This document shows positions 45,762-55,050 of a stretch of DNA of 64,000 nt, one piece after another. The stretch comes from Ignavibacteriales bacterium (GTDB lineage: Bacteria; Bacteroidota; Ignavibacteria; Ignavibacteriales; Ignavibacteriaceae). A program made the translations under genes and the position numbers. The notes below the pieces were generated by a model, which searched no databases, was not told the origin of the DNA, and saw only the letters and a program-made list of their open reading frames with translations. How positions within the stretch are numbered: the first letter of the stretch is position 1; the number at the start of each line of letters is the position of its first letter. The stretch is from positions 1,550,001 to 1,614,000 of the forward strand of contig JADJEI010000001.1 of NCBI GenBank assembly GCA_016709155.1, in the 5' to 3' direction.

Positions 45762-47330
45762 TCAATGGAATTTATGCTGAATAATCAAACTATCGCCACT
45801 TTTGACATTTAGCTCTTTCGAATACTCCTTGAAATCAGGGTTTTTAATACTTAAAATAATTTTGCCCGGAATAATTTTAATGGGAGAATTCAGCGGTGTT
45901 TGTCCAATGAATTTACCGTCAATAAATATTTCTCCCCAGGGATAAACTTCGCAAAAAATATAAGCTAAATAATCATTTAAATTTATGTTTATCCTTTTTA
46001 TTTCATCATTTTCAATGTGAATAGTTCTGTGTATCTCAGGGTAATTCGGATGGCGAAAAATTATTTCGTGAACACCAGTGGTTAATTTGATCGGATTTTT
46101 TAAAGGAGTTATTTCAATTAATTTTTTATCAATAGTAATTTCAGCCCATGGAATACATTCAATCCATAATGTACTAATTGCTTCTTCGTTTTTATTTTCA
46201 AGTCTGTAATCCTCTTTCAAATCACTATCAACATTTTCTGTATTCACTTGCGAGCTTGTTTCATTAATTGGTGTTTCAATTATTTTATAACCATCATCAA
46301 AACTAATTCTTGATGAATCTTTGATTTCTATTGACGACGGAAGAGAAGGTAATGAATCAGTATTTCCAGAAGTAATTGTTTTTTGTTCTGAAGAGAATTG
46401 ATTCTTGAAGAAATATATCAAAGCAGCAATCAGAACAATTGATGCGAATGCAAACACGAATTTCAGAATGGATTTTTTTTTCTTTATGAAGACAGTTTTC
46501 GTTTCGGTTTCTGCCTTGTCGAAGCCGAGAATGAGAAGTGCTTTTTCTGCGCTGTTGCTTCTTGCATCACAATTTTTTTTCAGAAGATCAATAAGAAGTT
46601 TTTGATATTTATCGTTAAGTATTTTTATTTCAGGAACAAGTGAATCTTCATCATAATTCAAAATATTATTTAATGATTCGTTAACATCTTTCCCTAAAAA
46701 AGGATTTCTGCCAATAAGCAATTCATAAAATATTATTCCGGCGGAAAAAAGATCGCTTTTATTTGTTAGTCTTTCTCCGCGGATTTGTTCGGGTGACATG
46801 TAGCATGGAGTGCCGACAATTGAATACTGATCCGTAATAAAATTCTCATCAGACGTGAATGCCAAACCAAAGTCGCTGATTTTTAGTTTAAAAGAATCAT
46901 CAACGAGAATATTTTCAGGCTTCAAATCGCGGTGGATAATATTATTTTTATGTGCGTAGTTTGATGCTTTTAGAATTTGCGTGATCAAAAATTCCTTTTC
47001 ACTGTCCGTAAATTTCTTTTCACCGAACAGCTTTCGAAGATTTTTACTTTCGAAATATTCAAATGATATATAAAAATACTCTTCCGAAGTTCCGAAATCG
47101 AGCACACGAATAATGTTTGGATGATCAAGCTGTGCAAGAATTCTACCCTCTCGTTTAAAGCGTTCAATTTTCTCAGAATCTTTTGATGTACTTGTATTGA
47201 GTGTTTTAAGAATTATTCTTTTATTAAGAAAAACATGATCGGCAAGGTAAACCGCACTGTGCTCGTCCTTTTTCAGACAGTCAATTATCTTGAATTTTCC
47301 AAAATGAATTACGCTGTTCGGGTCATCCAT
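45762..47330 (-). CDS. Ser/Thr protein kinase with membrane helix and two PEGA domains
   Basis: A Hanks-type kinase with residues about 10-270 in the cytoplasm: catalytic loop HRDLKPENILV, DFGLAF, and APE-like TPCYMSPEQIRGE. The nucleotide-binding loop (CLKKDEHSAVYLAD) lacks the usual glycines, so activity deserves testing, although the Lys of strand 3 is present (IILKTL). One membrane helix near residue 290 is followed by an outside part with two PEGA domains, landmarks IECIPWAEITIDKK and CEVYPWGEIFIDGK. PEGA domains occur in surface-associated kinases. It starts 4 bp after the sigma-54 activator gene, so the pair is co-transcribed. Confidence 0.88.
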   Translation of the reverse strand: MDDPNSVIHFGKFKIIDCLKKDEHSAVYLADHVFLNKRIILKTLNTSTSKDSEKIERFKREGRILAQLDHPNIIRVLDFGTSEEYFYISFEYFESKNLRKLFGEKKFTDSEKEFLITQILKASNYAHKNNIIHRDLKPENILVDDSFKLKISDFGLAFTSDENFITDQYSIVGTPCYMSPEQIRGERLTNKSDLFSAGIIFYELLIGRNPFLGKDVNESLNNILNYDEDSLVPEIKILNDKYQKLLIDLLKKNCDARSNSAEKALLILGFDKAETETKTVFIKKKKSILKFVFAFASIVLIAALIYFFKNQFSSEQKTITSGNTDSLPSLPSSIEIKDSSRISFDDGYKIIETPINETSSQVNTENVDSDLKEDYRLENKNEEAISTLWIECIPWAEITIDKKLIEITPLKNPIKLTTGVHEIIFRHPNYPEIHRTIHIENDEIKRININLNDYLAYIFCEVYPWGEIFIDGKFIGQTPLNSPIKIIPGKIILSIKNPDFKEYSKELNVKSGDSLIIQHKFH

Positions 47331-47334
47331 AAAA

Positions 47335-48821
47335 TTACTTATTCATTTCCAGAAGTTTCAATTGAATCCATCTAACTGAAACGCCGAGCGATTGAGCCGC
47401 AAGAGTTTTATTGCCGTCAAATTTCTCGAGGCGTTTTTTCAATAAAAATAATTCGATATCGCGAAGTGTTCCATTCAATTCGGCTAAATTATCATTGTCT
47501 TCGAAAATCAAATGTTCATCGGTTATATTATCTGTTTCACAAATGATTACAGCGCGATGCAGAACATTTATTAATTGTCTTACGTTTCCGGGCCAGGTAT
47601 ATGCTTCAAGCTTCTTCATTGCTTTGCGATCAATATTAAAATCTTTTCTGGATAATTTTTTTAGATAAAATTTTGTAAGCAGAGGAATGTCACTCAATCT
47701 TTCGCGCAGAGGGGGAATTCGGATTGGGAACACATTCAACCTGTAAAAAAGATCTTCACGAAATTTTCCTTGCGATACCAGGGAATGCAAATCGCGATTG
47801 CTTGCGGCAATAAGTCTAACATCAACTTTTCTTACTTCTGTATCGCCAAGCCGGATTATTTCTTTGTTCTCAATTACACGTAAAAGTTTTGCCTGCACCG
47901 GAAGAGACACATCTGCAATTTCATCAAGAAAAAAAGTACCCCCGCCTGCAACTTCGAGCAATCCTTTTTATCTGCATCAGCTCCAGTGAAAGCGCCTTTT
48001 TTATAACCAAACAATTCGCTCTCTAAAAGGTTGTCCGGAATCGAACCGCAAAATTGTGCAAGGAAGGGTTTGTCTTTTCTATTGCTTAATTTATGGATAG
48101 CCTGTGCAGTGATATCCTTGCCGGTTCCCGATTCACCAAAAATTAAAACAGTCGCTTCACTCTTTGCAACTTTATTCAACATTACTGAAAGCTCTCTCAT
48201 CGGTTTACTCTCGCCAATGATATCAGGAATTTGTACTGTCGTTTCAACTTGATTTGTCAGGACTAAATTTTCTTCTTCAAGTTTTTCAACTCTGTTTATT
48301 CTATCTAAAGAGAGAGAAACGAGGTTGGATATAAAATTTAGAAATGTAAGATTTTCTTCGTTGAATTCTTTTCGATCAGTTTGACTGTCTGCAAAGATCA
48401 CTCCCCAAATTTTATTTTCCCGGAATACAGGAACTCCAATTACAGATTTTATCTTTCGCAGCTGTACACTCTCAAATTGTGAAAGTTTCGGATCTGACTG
48501 AACATCGTGATACAAAATTGCTTTTCGTTTTTTTATAACTTGCTGAATAACCCCGGACGAAAATTCTGTAATGTCGGATATTGATTCTTTGTTAATATTC
48601 CGCGCTGCAAGAATTATAAAATTATTACTATCTCCGTCATACTTTACAAATACACCTCGCTCAGCATTGATAACATTGATGATAAAGTCTATTACATTTT
48701 CCAGAAGAGAATCCTGATAGTTCGAGCTGTTGAGCAGAGAGCTAATTTTAAAAAGCGACTCGAACTGTTCGGGTGAAAGTTTTTTTATTTCGCGAAAGTC
48801 ATGTTTAAATAATTTGCTCAT
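47335..48821 (-). CDS. Sigma-54-dependent activator: GAF, AAA+, Fis-type HTH; one apparent frameshift
   Basis: Residues about 20-190 are a GAF sensory domain. The AAA+ domain has Walker A GESGTGKD, the sigma-54 contact motif GAFTGA, and Walker B GGGTFFLDEIAD. The C terminus is a Fis-like helix-turn-helix (GNKTLAAQSLGVSVRWIQ). The reading frame breaks right after GAFTGADADKK: one extra base in the T5 run at 47965-47969 joins the halves into 495 residues. It activates genes with sigma-54 promoters, probably in response to a small ligand or to the kinase encoded 4 bp downstream. No receiver domain is present. Confidence 0.9.
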
Positions 48822-48830
48822 TATAAATCT

Positions 48831-49811
48831 CTATTCTATTCTGAAAGTTGCCGGCTTAGATCTGCTGCGGTTCAAGAACTCATCTATTGCCCAAATGACC
48901 CAAAAATAATCACCGCTTGTGAGTGATGAATCAGTCAATACAGAGATTTCGCTCGAAGAAATATTTTCTTTCTGCCATACTAATTCCGCAGGACTTTGAT
49001 TTGTAAAGACTTCGACTTTATAATTAAAATCAAAACCCGGGAAAAATCTTTCCCAGTTCAAAAATACCGGCTGATTGACAATTTCATTGTTTAAGGGCGA
49101 TAATAATTTAACCTCCTCCCTGATTATTCTTTTAACATTAGATGATCCCACTTTAAAATATCTGCCATCTAAATCTTCGACTACGAAATCAAATCCTTTC
49201 CCGATTGTTTCATCAATAAAAGTCACATTTAATTCTGATAAGTCAAATTTTCTTTCATAAAATCCTGTTTCAGAATTGAATTGAAGAACTTGTTTTGTGT
49301 TAAAAACCTGAGATTCAATAAAGACCGAATCAATATCGTTTGCCCCATCCTCATCCGATAGTTTTACAGCAACAAACAATTCATAAAGCTGTGTGAATTG
49401 AAACCTGTTTTGAACTATTGAATAAATTTGAATGCTGTCAGCGATTGGTTTTGCATTTAAAAAAGTTTCGAGGGATTTTTTCTTTTCTGCTCCCCATTGA
49501 ACGAACAATGAATCGTCGCTGTACAAATCGCTTCTGAAGATAAGCCAGCCGTCGGCTTTTTCTATATTGACAAATGAATAATTTCCATTATTATCGGTGA
49601 GGACAGTTGTTAGATTATTTTTCCAAATTACTTCTGCATTCTTTACAGCTAAATTCGGAAATCCTAACGCTTTAACCCATCCTTCTATTGATGCAAGATT
49701 ATTTTCTGGATTTAGCGGGTCTAACGGGTTGTCTCGAGGGGCTTCGCACGATGGGATAAAGATCACAATTACGAATGAAAAACAAATAGAGATTAAGTTT
49801 AATTTTTTCAC
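48831..49811 (-). CDS. Lipoprotein with carboxypeptidase-regulatory-like and Fn3-like domains
   Basis: A 326-residue protein with a signal peptide and lipobox (IPSC at about 19-22). The tail ARDNPLDP-like segment after the Cys (EAPRDNPLDPLNPENN) is common in Ignavibacteria lipoproteins. Then comes a beta-sandwich that looks like a carboxypeptidase-regulatory domain (IEGWVKALG, DNNGNYSFVNI), and a C-terminal Fn3-like part (LLSPLNNEIVNQPVFLNWERF). Probably outer-membrane anchored. It is the first gene of the operon with the sigma-54 activator, 9 bp away, and may be a sensor or surface element for it. Confidence 0.78.
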   Translation of the reverse strand: MKKLNLISICFSFVIVIFIPSCEAPRDNPLDPLNPENNLASIEGWVKALGFPNLAVKNAEVIWKNNLTTVLTDNNGNYSFVNIEKADGWLIFRSDLYSDDSLFVQWGAEKKKSLETFLNAKPIADSIQIYSIVQNRFQFTQLYELFVAVKLSDEDGANDIDSVFIESQVFNTKQVLQFNSETGFYERKFDLSELNVTFIDETIGKGFDFVVEDLDGRYFKVGSSNVKRIIREEVKLLSPLNNEIVNQPVFLNWERFFPGFDFNYKVEVFTNQSPAELVWQKENISSSEISVLTDSSLTSGDYFWVIWAIDEFLNRSRSKPATFRIE

Positions 49812-49910
49812 TATAATTAAATAGAAAGTTTTTACTTTGTTTTAACATTGATAAAATAACTAAAAAAAAGAAATGATGTTGCTGATTTAATGTCATAAAA
49901 AAGGGAGAAT

Positions 49911-51143
49911 GTGAATTTTTATTTTTTGATCATTGCTCTAATTGTAATTCTTGGTTTAATAGAATTTTATTTTATTACGAGAATGAATAAAACTCTCACC
50001 ACTCTTAATGAATTTTTCTGGGTTAAGAATAAAAATAATTTTCTGACTGCTTATTTAATAATAACTAATATGTATTCCGCATTTTTGATTTGTAGCTGGG
50101 GGTACGCGGCAATTACAGATAACTCACCGATTGTTCCGCAGAATATATTTTTTGATTCCTTGATAATATTTCCATTTTGGTGGATGATCGTTTTTACGGT
50201 ACAAGTAACTCTATTTATTCTGTCATTTGATTTCATAAGACTGGTGATTTTTCCTTTCACAAGAAAAGTCAAAGAAAAAATATTTAAGATCGAATCATAT
50301 TCTGTTTTTGTTCTTGCATTATTTTTTCTGTTGTACGTTCCCTTTCGTTTTTGGTATGATTATCGAAATATTTCTCTGAACAACGTAGAAATGCCGGTTA
50401 AGAATTTACCGGCCGAATTCGATAAATTCAGGATAGTTTTTATTTCTGACACACAAGCCGATAGGTACACAAACGATTCCAGACTTTCTGATTTTGTTAT
50501 AAAAGTTAATTCGTTACAAGCTGATCTTGTTTTGGTGGGGGGAGATATTATTACATCAACTCCCGATTACATTTCGACAGGTGCGAAATATCTCGGAAAA
50601 ATAAAATCCGGGTATGGCGTTTACTCCTGTGTTGGTGACCACGACAATTGGGCTTATCGGAATGATTTTGAAAGAAGCAGAAATGAGGTGAGGGCAGCAT
50701 TATTAAAAAATAATGTTAGAATGCTTGACAATGAATCTTTAATGATTCCTCTTAAAGATTTTAAATTATTTTTATCCTTCACTACTAATACTTACATGGA
50801 TAAAACAACTGATCGTACATTAGACAGCCTGGCTAAGCAAAGTACGGGTTCGGATTTTAAAATTATGATTACTCATCAACCTTTGAAGAATGTGATTTTA
50901 AATTCTGTCAAAAACGATTTCGATTTAATTCTTGCAGGACACACACACGGCGGGCAAATAACTTTTCTATTTCCCTTTTTCAACCTCTCGCCGACAATAT
51001 TTGAAACTAAATATTTACGCGGCGAATTTGATTTTGGTAAAACTAAAATGCTGGTATGCCGCGGACTTGGAATGTCACTCGCACCGGTTCGTTATAATTC
51101 AACTCCAGAAATAATTTTATTAGAATTAAAAAAAGGGAATTGA
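49911..51143 (+). CDS. Membrane metallophosphoesterase with altered motif residues (YkuE-like)
   Basis: GTG start after AAGGGAG. The first ~155 residues hold four hydrophobic helices, then a calcineurin-like phosphoesterase domain. Motifs are VFISDTQAD (normally SDxHxx, here Gln replaces His), LVGGDII, CVGDHDNW (normally GNHD or GNHE, here Asp replaces Asn), MITHQP and AGHTHGGQ. So two of the usual metal or catalytic positions are changed, while the others are intact. YkuE-like proteins act on membrane phospholipids or undecaprenyl carriers, but the specificity here is unclear. The gene stands alone, convergent with the aldo/keto reductase gene. Confidence 0.82.
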   Translation: MNFYFLIIALIVILGLIEFYFITRMNKTLTTLNEFFWVKNKNNFLTAYLIITNMYSAFLICSWGYAAITDNSPIVPQNIFFDSLIIFPFWWMIVFTVQVTLFILSFDFIRLVIFPFTRKVKEKIFKIESYSVFVLALFFLLYVPFRFWYDYRNISLNNVEMPVKNLPAEFDKFRIVFISDTQADRYTNDSRLSDFVIKVNSLQADLVLVGGDIITSTPDYISTGAKYLGKIKSGYGVYSCVGDHDNWAYRNDFERSRNEVRAALLKNNVRMLDNESLMIPLKDFKLFLSFTTNTYMDKTTDRTLDSLAKQSTGSDFKIMITHQPLKNVILNSVKNDFDLILAGHTHGGQITFLFPFFNLSPTIFETKYLRGEFDFGKTKMLVCRGLGMSLAPVRYNSTPEIILLELKKGN

Positions 51144-51152
51144 ATAAAAATA

Positions 51153-52124
51153 TTATTTTAAAAACGTTTCTTCGATAAAACCGAACTCTTCTTTAGTCAA
51201 CGGCTTATCGGCTGCAAATAAATTTGATTTAACCTGACTCAAATTTCTAAAACCGGGAATTACAGTTCCAACAAAATTATAATAAAGCAAATACTGCAAA
51301 ACAGCTCTGCCAAGCTCGTTGATAGATGACCCAAACTTAAGTTTCATTTTTTCGATTCGTGGTTCAAGCCACTCAAGATGTTCTTTGGAAAAACGCTTTA
51401 ACCCTCTGCGATGATCACCAAATTCAAATTGCGGAGGATTTTTTGAAGAGTATTTACCGAGCAGCAAGCCTTCACCGAGTGGTCTGAATGAAACAAAAGA
51501 TATTTTTCTTTCTTCTATTAGTTTTCTCGTGGGAGAATTTGAATTAATAAAATCCTTTTCAATCGGGTTAGCAAAACTTTGAATGACTTCGGGGTTTACT
51601 TTCGGGATTAGTTTCATAAAGTCTTCATTTGAATATGCCGATTGACCAATCACTCTTATTTTTCCCTCATCCTTTAATTTGTAAATTACTTCAATTGCAT
51701 CGTCAAGATATTTATCTTTCTCACCAAAATCTCCATGATGAAAATAATAGATATCAATGTAATCGCGATTAAGATTAACGAGGGACTGTTCGCATTGATG
51801 ACGAATATGTTTCGGCTCGTAAGCGTGTGCGGCAGTTCCGGGGAACCAGCCAATTTTTGTGGAGATAACAAAATTGTTTGTACGCTTGCCAAGAATTCGT
51901 GCAAGCATTCTTTCTGCACGACCATTGCCGTAAACGTCAGCATTATCAAAATGATTTACGCCATTTTCGATAGCGTAGTTAATAGCTTCTGCAATTTCAT
52001 TCTCATCAACATCTGCCCACCCGTTTGGATCGCCGTTAACCCAATTTAGACCGCCCATTGTCCAGCAGCCAAGTGATATTTCCGAAATTTCTAATTCGGT
52101 CTTTCCAATTTTTCTGTATTTCAT
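51153..52124 (-). CDS. Aldo/keto reductase
   Basis: NAD(P)H-dependent oxidoreductase of the AKR superfamily with a TIM-barrel fold. Visible are the N-terminal ISLGCWTMGG, the tetrad elements Asp (DNADVYG), Tyr (same segment), Lys (VISTKIGW) and His (YYFHHGD), and a cofactor region near the C terminus (FVGTVIPGFRN). 323 residues is normal. Substrate unknown. The start is followed upstream by the hairpin repeat at 52151-52218, which separates it from hemB. Confidence 0.92.
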   Translation of the reverse strand: MKYRKIGKTELEISEISLGCWTMGGLNWVNGDPNGWADVDENEIAEAINYAIENGVNHFDNADVYGNGRAERMLARILGKRTNNFVISTKIGWFPGTAAHAYEPKHIRHQCEQSLVNLNRDYIDIYYFHHGDFGEKDKYLDDAIEVIYKLKDEGKIRVIGQSAYSNEDFMKLIPKVNPEVIQSFANPIEKDFINSNSPTRKLIEERKISFVSFRPLGEGLLLGKYSSKNPPQFEFGDHRRGLKRFSKEHLEWLEPRIEKMKLKFGSSINELGRAVLQYLLYYNFVGTVIPGFRNLSQVKSNLFAADKPLTKEEFGFIEETFLK

Positions 52125-52150
52125 TTCACATCTCCTAACTTAATCTTGAT

Positions 52151-52218
52151 CTTGAACCTGAACTTAATCTTGATTTTACACCAAAACGGTAATGTTCAGG
52201 ATCAAGTTCAGGTTCAAG
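52151..52218. repeat. Hairpin-forming repeat between hemB and the aldo/keto reductase gene
   Basis: CTTGAACCTGAACTT (52151-52165) and its exact reverse complement AAGTTCAGGTTCAAG (52204-52218), a perfect 15-bp inverted repeat with a 38-base loop. It lies after the hemB stop on the minus strand and could act as a terminator or attenuator. The word TTGAACCTGAACTT recurs at 55061-55074. Confidence 0.85.
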
Positions 52219-52243
52219 TTCATGGAATAATAATTATTATTTA

Positions 52244-53230
52244 CTACTTTTGATTTCTGTCAATCCACCTTGCAAGATCTTTTGCAAAGTAAGTTAAAAA
52301 CATATCTGCGCCAGCACGTTTAATTGCAAATGCAGCTTCAACCATTACACGCTCTTCATCAATCCAGCCATTTGCACCGGCTGCTTTTATCATAGCATAT
52401 TCACCGCTAACTTGATAAGCAGCGGTTGGCATTCCAAATTTTTCTTTAACTGCACGAATAACATCTAGATATGGTCCTGCTGGTTTTACCATAACTATAT
52501 CTGCGCCTTCTTCAATATCTTCAGCAACTTCGCGCAAAGCTTCGTTAACGTTTCCAATATCCATCTGATGAGATTTTCTATCTCCAAAAGACGGAGTTGA
52601 ATCGGCGGCATCTCTAAAAGGTCCATAAAAACCGGAAGCATATTTTGCGGCGTAACTCATAATCGGAATTTTAGTAAAGCCTTTGTAATCCAACGCTTTT
52701 CTTATTGCCGCAACTCTTCCATCCATCATATCGGAAGGAGCGATCATATCAGCACCAGCGTCAGCATGTGATACTGCTTCTTTGGCAAGAAGTGAAATTG
52801 TTTCGTCATTCAAAATATCTTCACCATTCAAAAGTCCGCAGTGTCCGTGCGAAGTATATTCACACATACAAACATCTGTAATTATAAGAAGATTATTTAC
52901 TTCTGCTTTAATAGCACGAATAGCTTGCTGAATTATTCCGTTTGCATCGTAAGCACCGGAACCAACTTCATCTTTGTGATCGGGTATTCCAAAAAGTATT
53001 ATTGCAGGAATTCCAAGATCACGAACTTCTTTGCATTCTTTTACAAGTTCATCAATTGATAATTGAAAAACCCCAGGCATAGATTTAACAGGGTTTTTAA
53101 TCTTTGTTCCCGGTACAACAAACAGCGGATAAATCAAATCGTTTTTTGTTAAGACCGTTTCGCGAACCATATCACGCACAAGCGGATTGTATCTTAAACG
53201 ACGATGACGAATGACAGGATACGAACTCAT
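52244..53230 (-). CDS. hemB: Delta-aminolevulinic acid dehydratase (porphobilinogen synthase)
   Basis: Condenses two 5-aminolevulinate molecules to porphobilinogen. 328 residues. The active-site Lys is in VKPAGPYLD near residue 248; the other conserved Lys is in YAAKYASGFYGPFRDA. The zinc site is the cysteine type: VCMCEYTSHGHCGLL, with three Cys, which marks the zinc-dependent form rather than the Mg2+-type. It is the last heme gene of the minus-strand group hemH - hemG - hemB; the four-helix-bundle gene separates it from hemG by 440 bp. Confidence 0.97.
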   Translation of the reverse strand: MSSYPVIRHRRLRYNPLVRDMVRETVLTKNDLIYPLFVVPGTKIKNPVKSMPGVFQLSIDELVKECKEVRDLGIPAIILFGIPDHKDEVGSGAYDANGIIQQAIRAIKAEVNNLLIITDVCMCEYTSHGHCGLLNGEDILNDETISLLAKEAVSHADAGADMIAPSDMMDGRVAAIRKALDYKGFTKIPIMSYAAKYASGFYGPFRDAADSTPSFGDRKSHQMDIGNVNEALREVAEDIEEGADIVMVKPAGPYLDVIRAVKEKFGMPTAAYQVSGEYAMIKAAGANGWIDEERVMVEAAFAIKRAGADMFLTYFAKDLARWIDRNQK

Positions 53231-53240
53231 AACTTCTCCA

Positions 53241-53272
53241 ATGTAAAATTTAGAATGTATAATGTAGAATTA
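53241..53272. repeat. Left terminal repeat of the four-helix-bundle element
   Basis: Contains AATTTAGAATG (53247-53257) and AATGTAGAATT (53261-53271), whose reverse complements occur at 53644-53654 and 53651-53661 on the far side of the gene. Its end forms the stop codon of the four-helix gene. Confidence 0.7.
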
Positions 53273-53635
53273 AGTTTCCTTTGATGATTTAATAATTGCA
53301 GTAAGTAATTTTGACAATTCTTCACAATCATTAAACAGGCTTATAAATTCCTTCTCTGAAATTATATCAGATTCCTTTAATAATTTCAACCAATATTCGG
53401 TTTCTCTTGATTCTTTTAAAGATATGCCAAGTTTATTAATAAAATCTTTTTTGGTAAAGGCACTTTGAGCTTCTGAGACATTGGCACCAATTGAAGTTCC
53501 GGATCTAAGCAATTGCTTAAATATAGAATTTAAATTGTAATTGTCTTTTGATTTTACCTTGTAAAATTTGATAATTCTAACTGCAAAATCAAAACTTTTT
53601 ATCAATAGGATTATAAGAATTTGAAGTTTCTGCAT
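53270..53635 (-). CDS. Four-helix-bundle protein (S23 / 23S rRNA IVS family)
   Basis: 121 residues with the family signature: FDFAVRIIKFYK at the start, QLLRSGTSIGANVSEAQSA in the middle, KLGISLKESRETEYWLKLL, and a final helix ELSKLLTAIIKSS. These proteins form four-helix bundles and occur both inside 23S rRNA intervening sequences and as scattered single genes; their function is unknown. Here the gene is inserted in the heme cluster, bounded by AT-rich inverted repeats, one of which forms the end of hemG. This arrangement matches the GxxExxY element at 17450-17897. Confidence 0.9.
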   Translation of the reverse strand: MQKLQILIILLIKSFDFAVRIIKFYKVKSKDNYNLNSIFKQLLRSGTSIGANVSEAQSAFTKKDFINKLGISLKESRETEYWLKLLKESDIISEKEFISLFNDCEELSKLLTAIIKSSKET

Positions 53636-53668
53636 TTTAAAATCATTCTAAATTCTACATTTTTAATT
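53636..53668. repeat. Right terminal repeat of the four-helix-bundle element
   Basis: CATTCTAAATT (53644-53654) and AATTCTACATT (53651-53661) are exact reverse complements of words in the left repeat, although in swapped order. The hemG stop codon (53655-53657, minus strand) lies inside. Confidence 0.7.
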
Positions 53669-55031
53669 GTTCATTGATCTTGTCGCAGACAAGAGCGGCG
53701 TTTTTTACACAATCTCCAACGGAAATTCCGCCACGGAAATTACCACTTATAAACAATCCAGGATTTCTCTTTTCAAAATCATCAAAAAATCTTTCGTGTT
53801 CAACATATCCCAAATTGTATTGCGGAATTGCTTTTTCCCAAAATCGTTCCGATGAAAAAACAGGATCTGTAGATATTCCCATTAAAGATTCAAACTCTTT
53901 TCTTACTTTTATTAATAATGATGTTCTGTCTTCTTTAACAAACTCAGGGTTTCTTGATCCGCCAACAAATAAAGTAAACGCTGCTTTGGTTTCATCTGTT
54001 CGATCTGAAAAGATAATCGAACTCCAGAGTGCGCCAAGAAAAGATTTATTTTCTTTTGCAGGGATTAAAAATCCAAATCCATCTAAATCTTGTTTGATGT
54101 TTTTTCTATCGTAAACTAAATAGTAAACTAAAACCGGCGGATAATAAATTGCATCAGCATGAGTTTTAAAATCCTTATCATAATTTGTAAAAATTCTGCT
54201 TGCAGTATAAGATGGAATTGTAGATAGGACAGCATCGCAAACAATTTTGTTTGTTACTCCATTTTGCTGATAAGAAACCGAATATCCATTTTCATTTTTA
54301 TCGACAGAAATAACTTCGCACGAAAGCAAAATATTGCTGCCAAAATATTTTTCAATCGCTTTTGGCAGAGCAATCATTCCGCTTTTAAAGGATAACATTT
54401 TTGCAGATTGCTTTGCAACCTCGGCTCGTTTTTTTCTTTCACGGATACTTCGAACGGTACCAACAATTAATCCACCGTACTTTTCTTCAAGCGCATAAAG
54501 TTTTGGGAAAGCAGATTTAACACTTAAGTCTTCCGGTCTTCCGGCATAAACACCGGCAACAAAAGGATTGATTGCATAATCTAAAAATTCCTGTCCCAAT
54601 CTTAGCTTCACAAATTCGGCAAGACTTTGATAATAGCCATCGTTGGATTTTCCGATAAATGGCTCTGCCATTAATCGTAGCTTCGCTTTACCGGAAAACA
54701 ATTTTGTTTTAATTAATCCTTGTGGAGACATTGGAAGCGAGTGAAGTTTGTTATTACGAAGGATGTATCTTTTGTTAGCAAGTTTACTTGCGTATAAAAG
54801 TTCAGGCTCAAGTTCAAGTTCACGAATTATTTGTCCAATTACAGGAGTAGTTTCTAAAGCACTATTTGGTCCGCGATCGAATAGAAAACCATTCTCAGTT
54901 ACACTTTCTATTGATCCGCCAACAGCATTATTTTTTTCTATAACCGTAACATCAAATCCTTTTTTTGATAAAAGATATGCGGATGTTAGCCCTGAAATAC
55001 CTGCACCAATTACTACAATTTTTTTATTCAT
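53655..55031 (-). CDS. hemG: Protoporphyrinogen/coproporphyrinogen oxidase (HemY type)
   Basis: FAD-dependent, oxygen-using oxidase acting just before or after iron insertion in heme synthesis. 458 residues, with the dinucleotide fold VVIGAGISGLTSAYLL followed by ENN-type VGGSIESV at the N terminus, the flavin-substrate segment RGPNSALETTP, and a C-terminal GDCVKNAALVCDKI helix that contacts the FAD. Whether it uses proto- or coproporphyrinogen cannot be told from the sequence. It lies between hemH and hemB on the same strand. The last residues (LKM) and the stop are part of the repeat bounding the four-helix gene. Confidence 0.93.
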   Translation of the reverse strand: MNKKIVVIGAGISGLTSAYLLSKKGFDVTVIEKNNAVGGSIESVTENGFLFDRGPNSALETTPVIGQIIRELELEPELLYASKLANKRYILRNNKLHSLPMSPQGLIKTKLFSGKAKLRLMAEPFIGKSNDGYYQSLAEFVKLRLGQEFLDYAINPFVAGVYAGRPEDLSVKSAFPKLYALEEKYGGLIVGTVRSIRERKKRAEVAKQSAKMLSFKSGMIALPKAIEKYFGSNILLSCEVISVDKNENGYSVSYQQNGVTNKIVCDAVLSTIPSYTASRIFTNYDKDFKTHADAIYYPPVLVYYLVYDRKNIKQDLDGFGFLIPAKENKSFLGALWSSIIFSDRTDETKAAFTLFVGGSRNPEFVKEDRTSLLIKVRKEFESLMGISTDPVFSSERFWEKAIPQYNLGYVEHERFFDDFEKRNPGLFISGNFRGGISVGDCVKNAALVCDKINEQLKM

Positions 55032-55050
55032 ATATTTTCCTCTTGAGCCT

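Noticed and set aside
54780..54830. A CTGAACTT-like word inside hemG as another repeat copy
   Set aside because: It codes for the ordinary HemG segment RELELEPEL, so the likeness can come from coding constraint.
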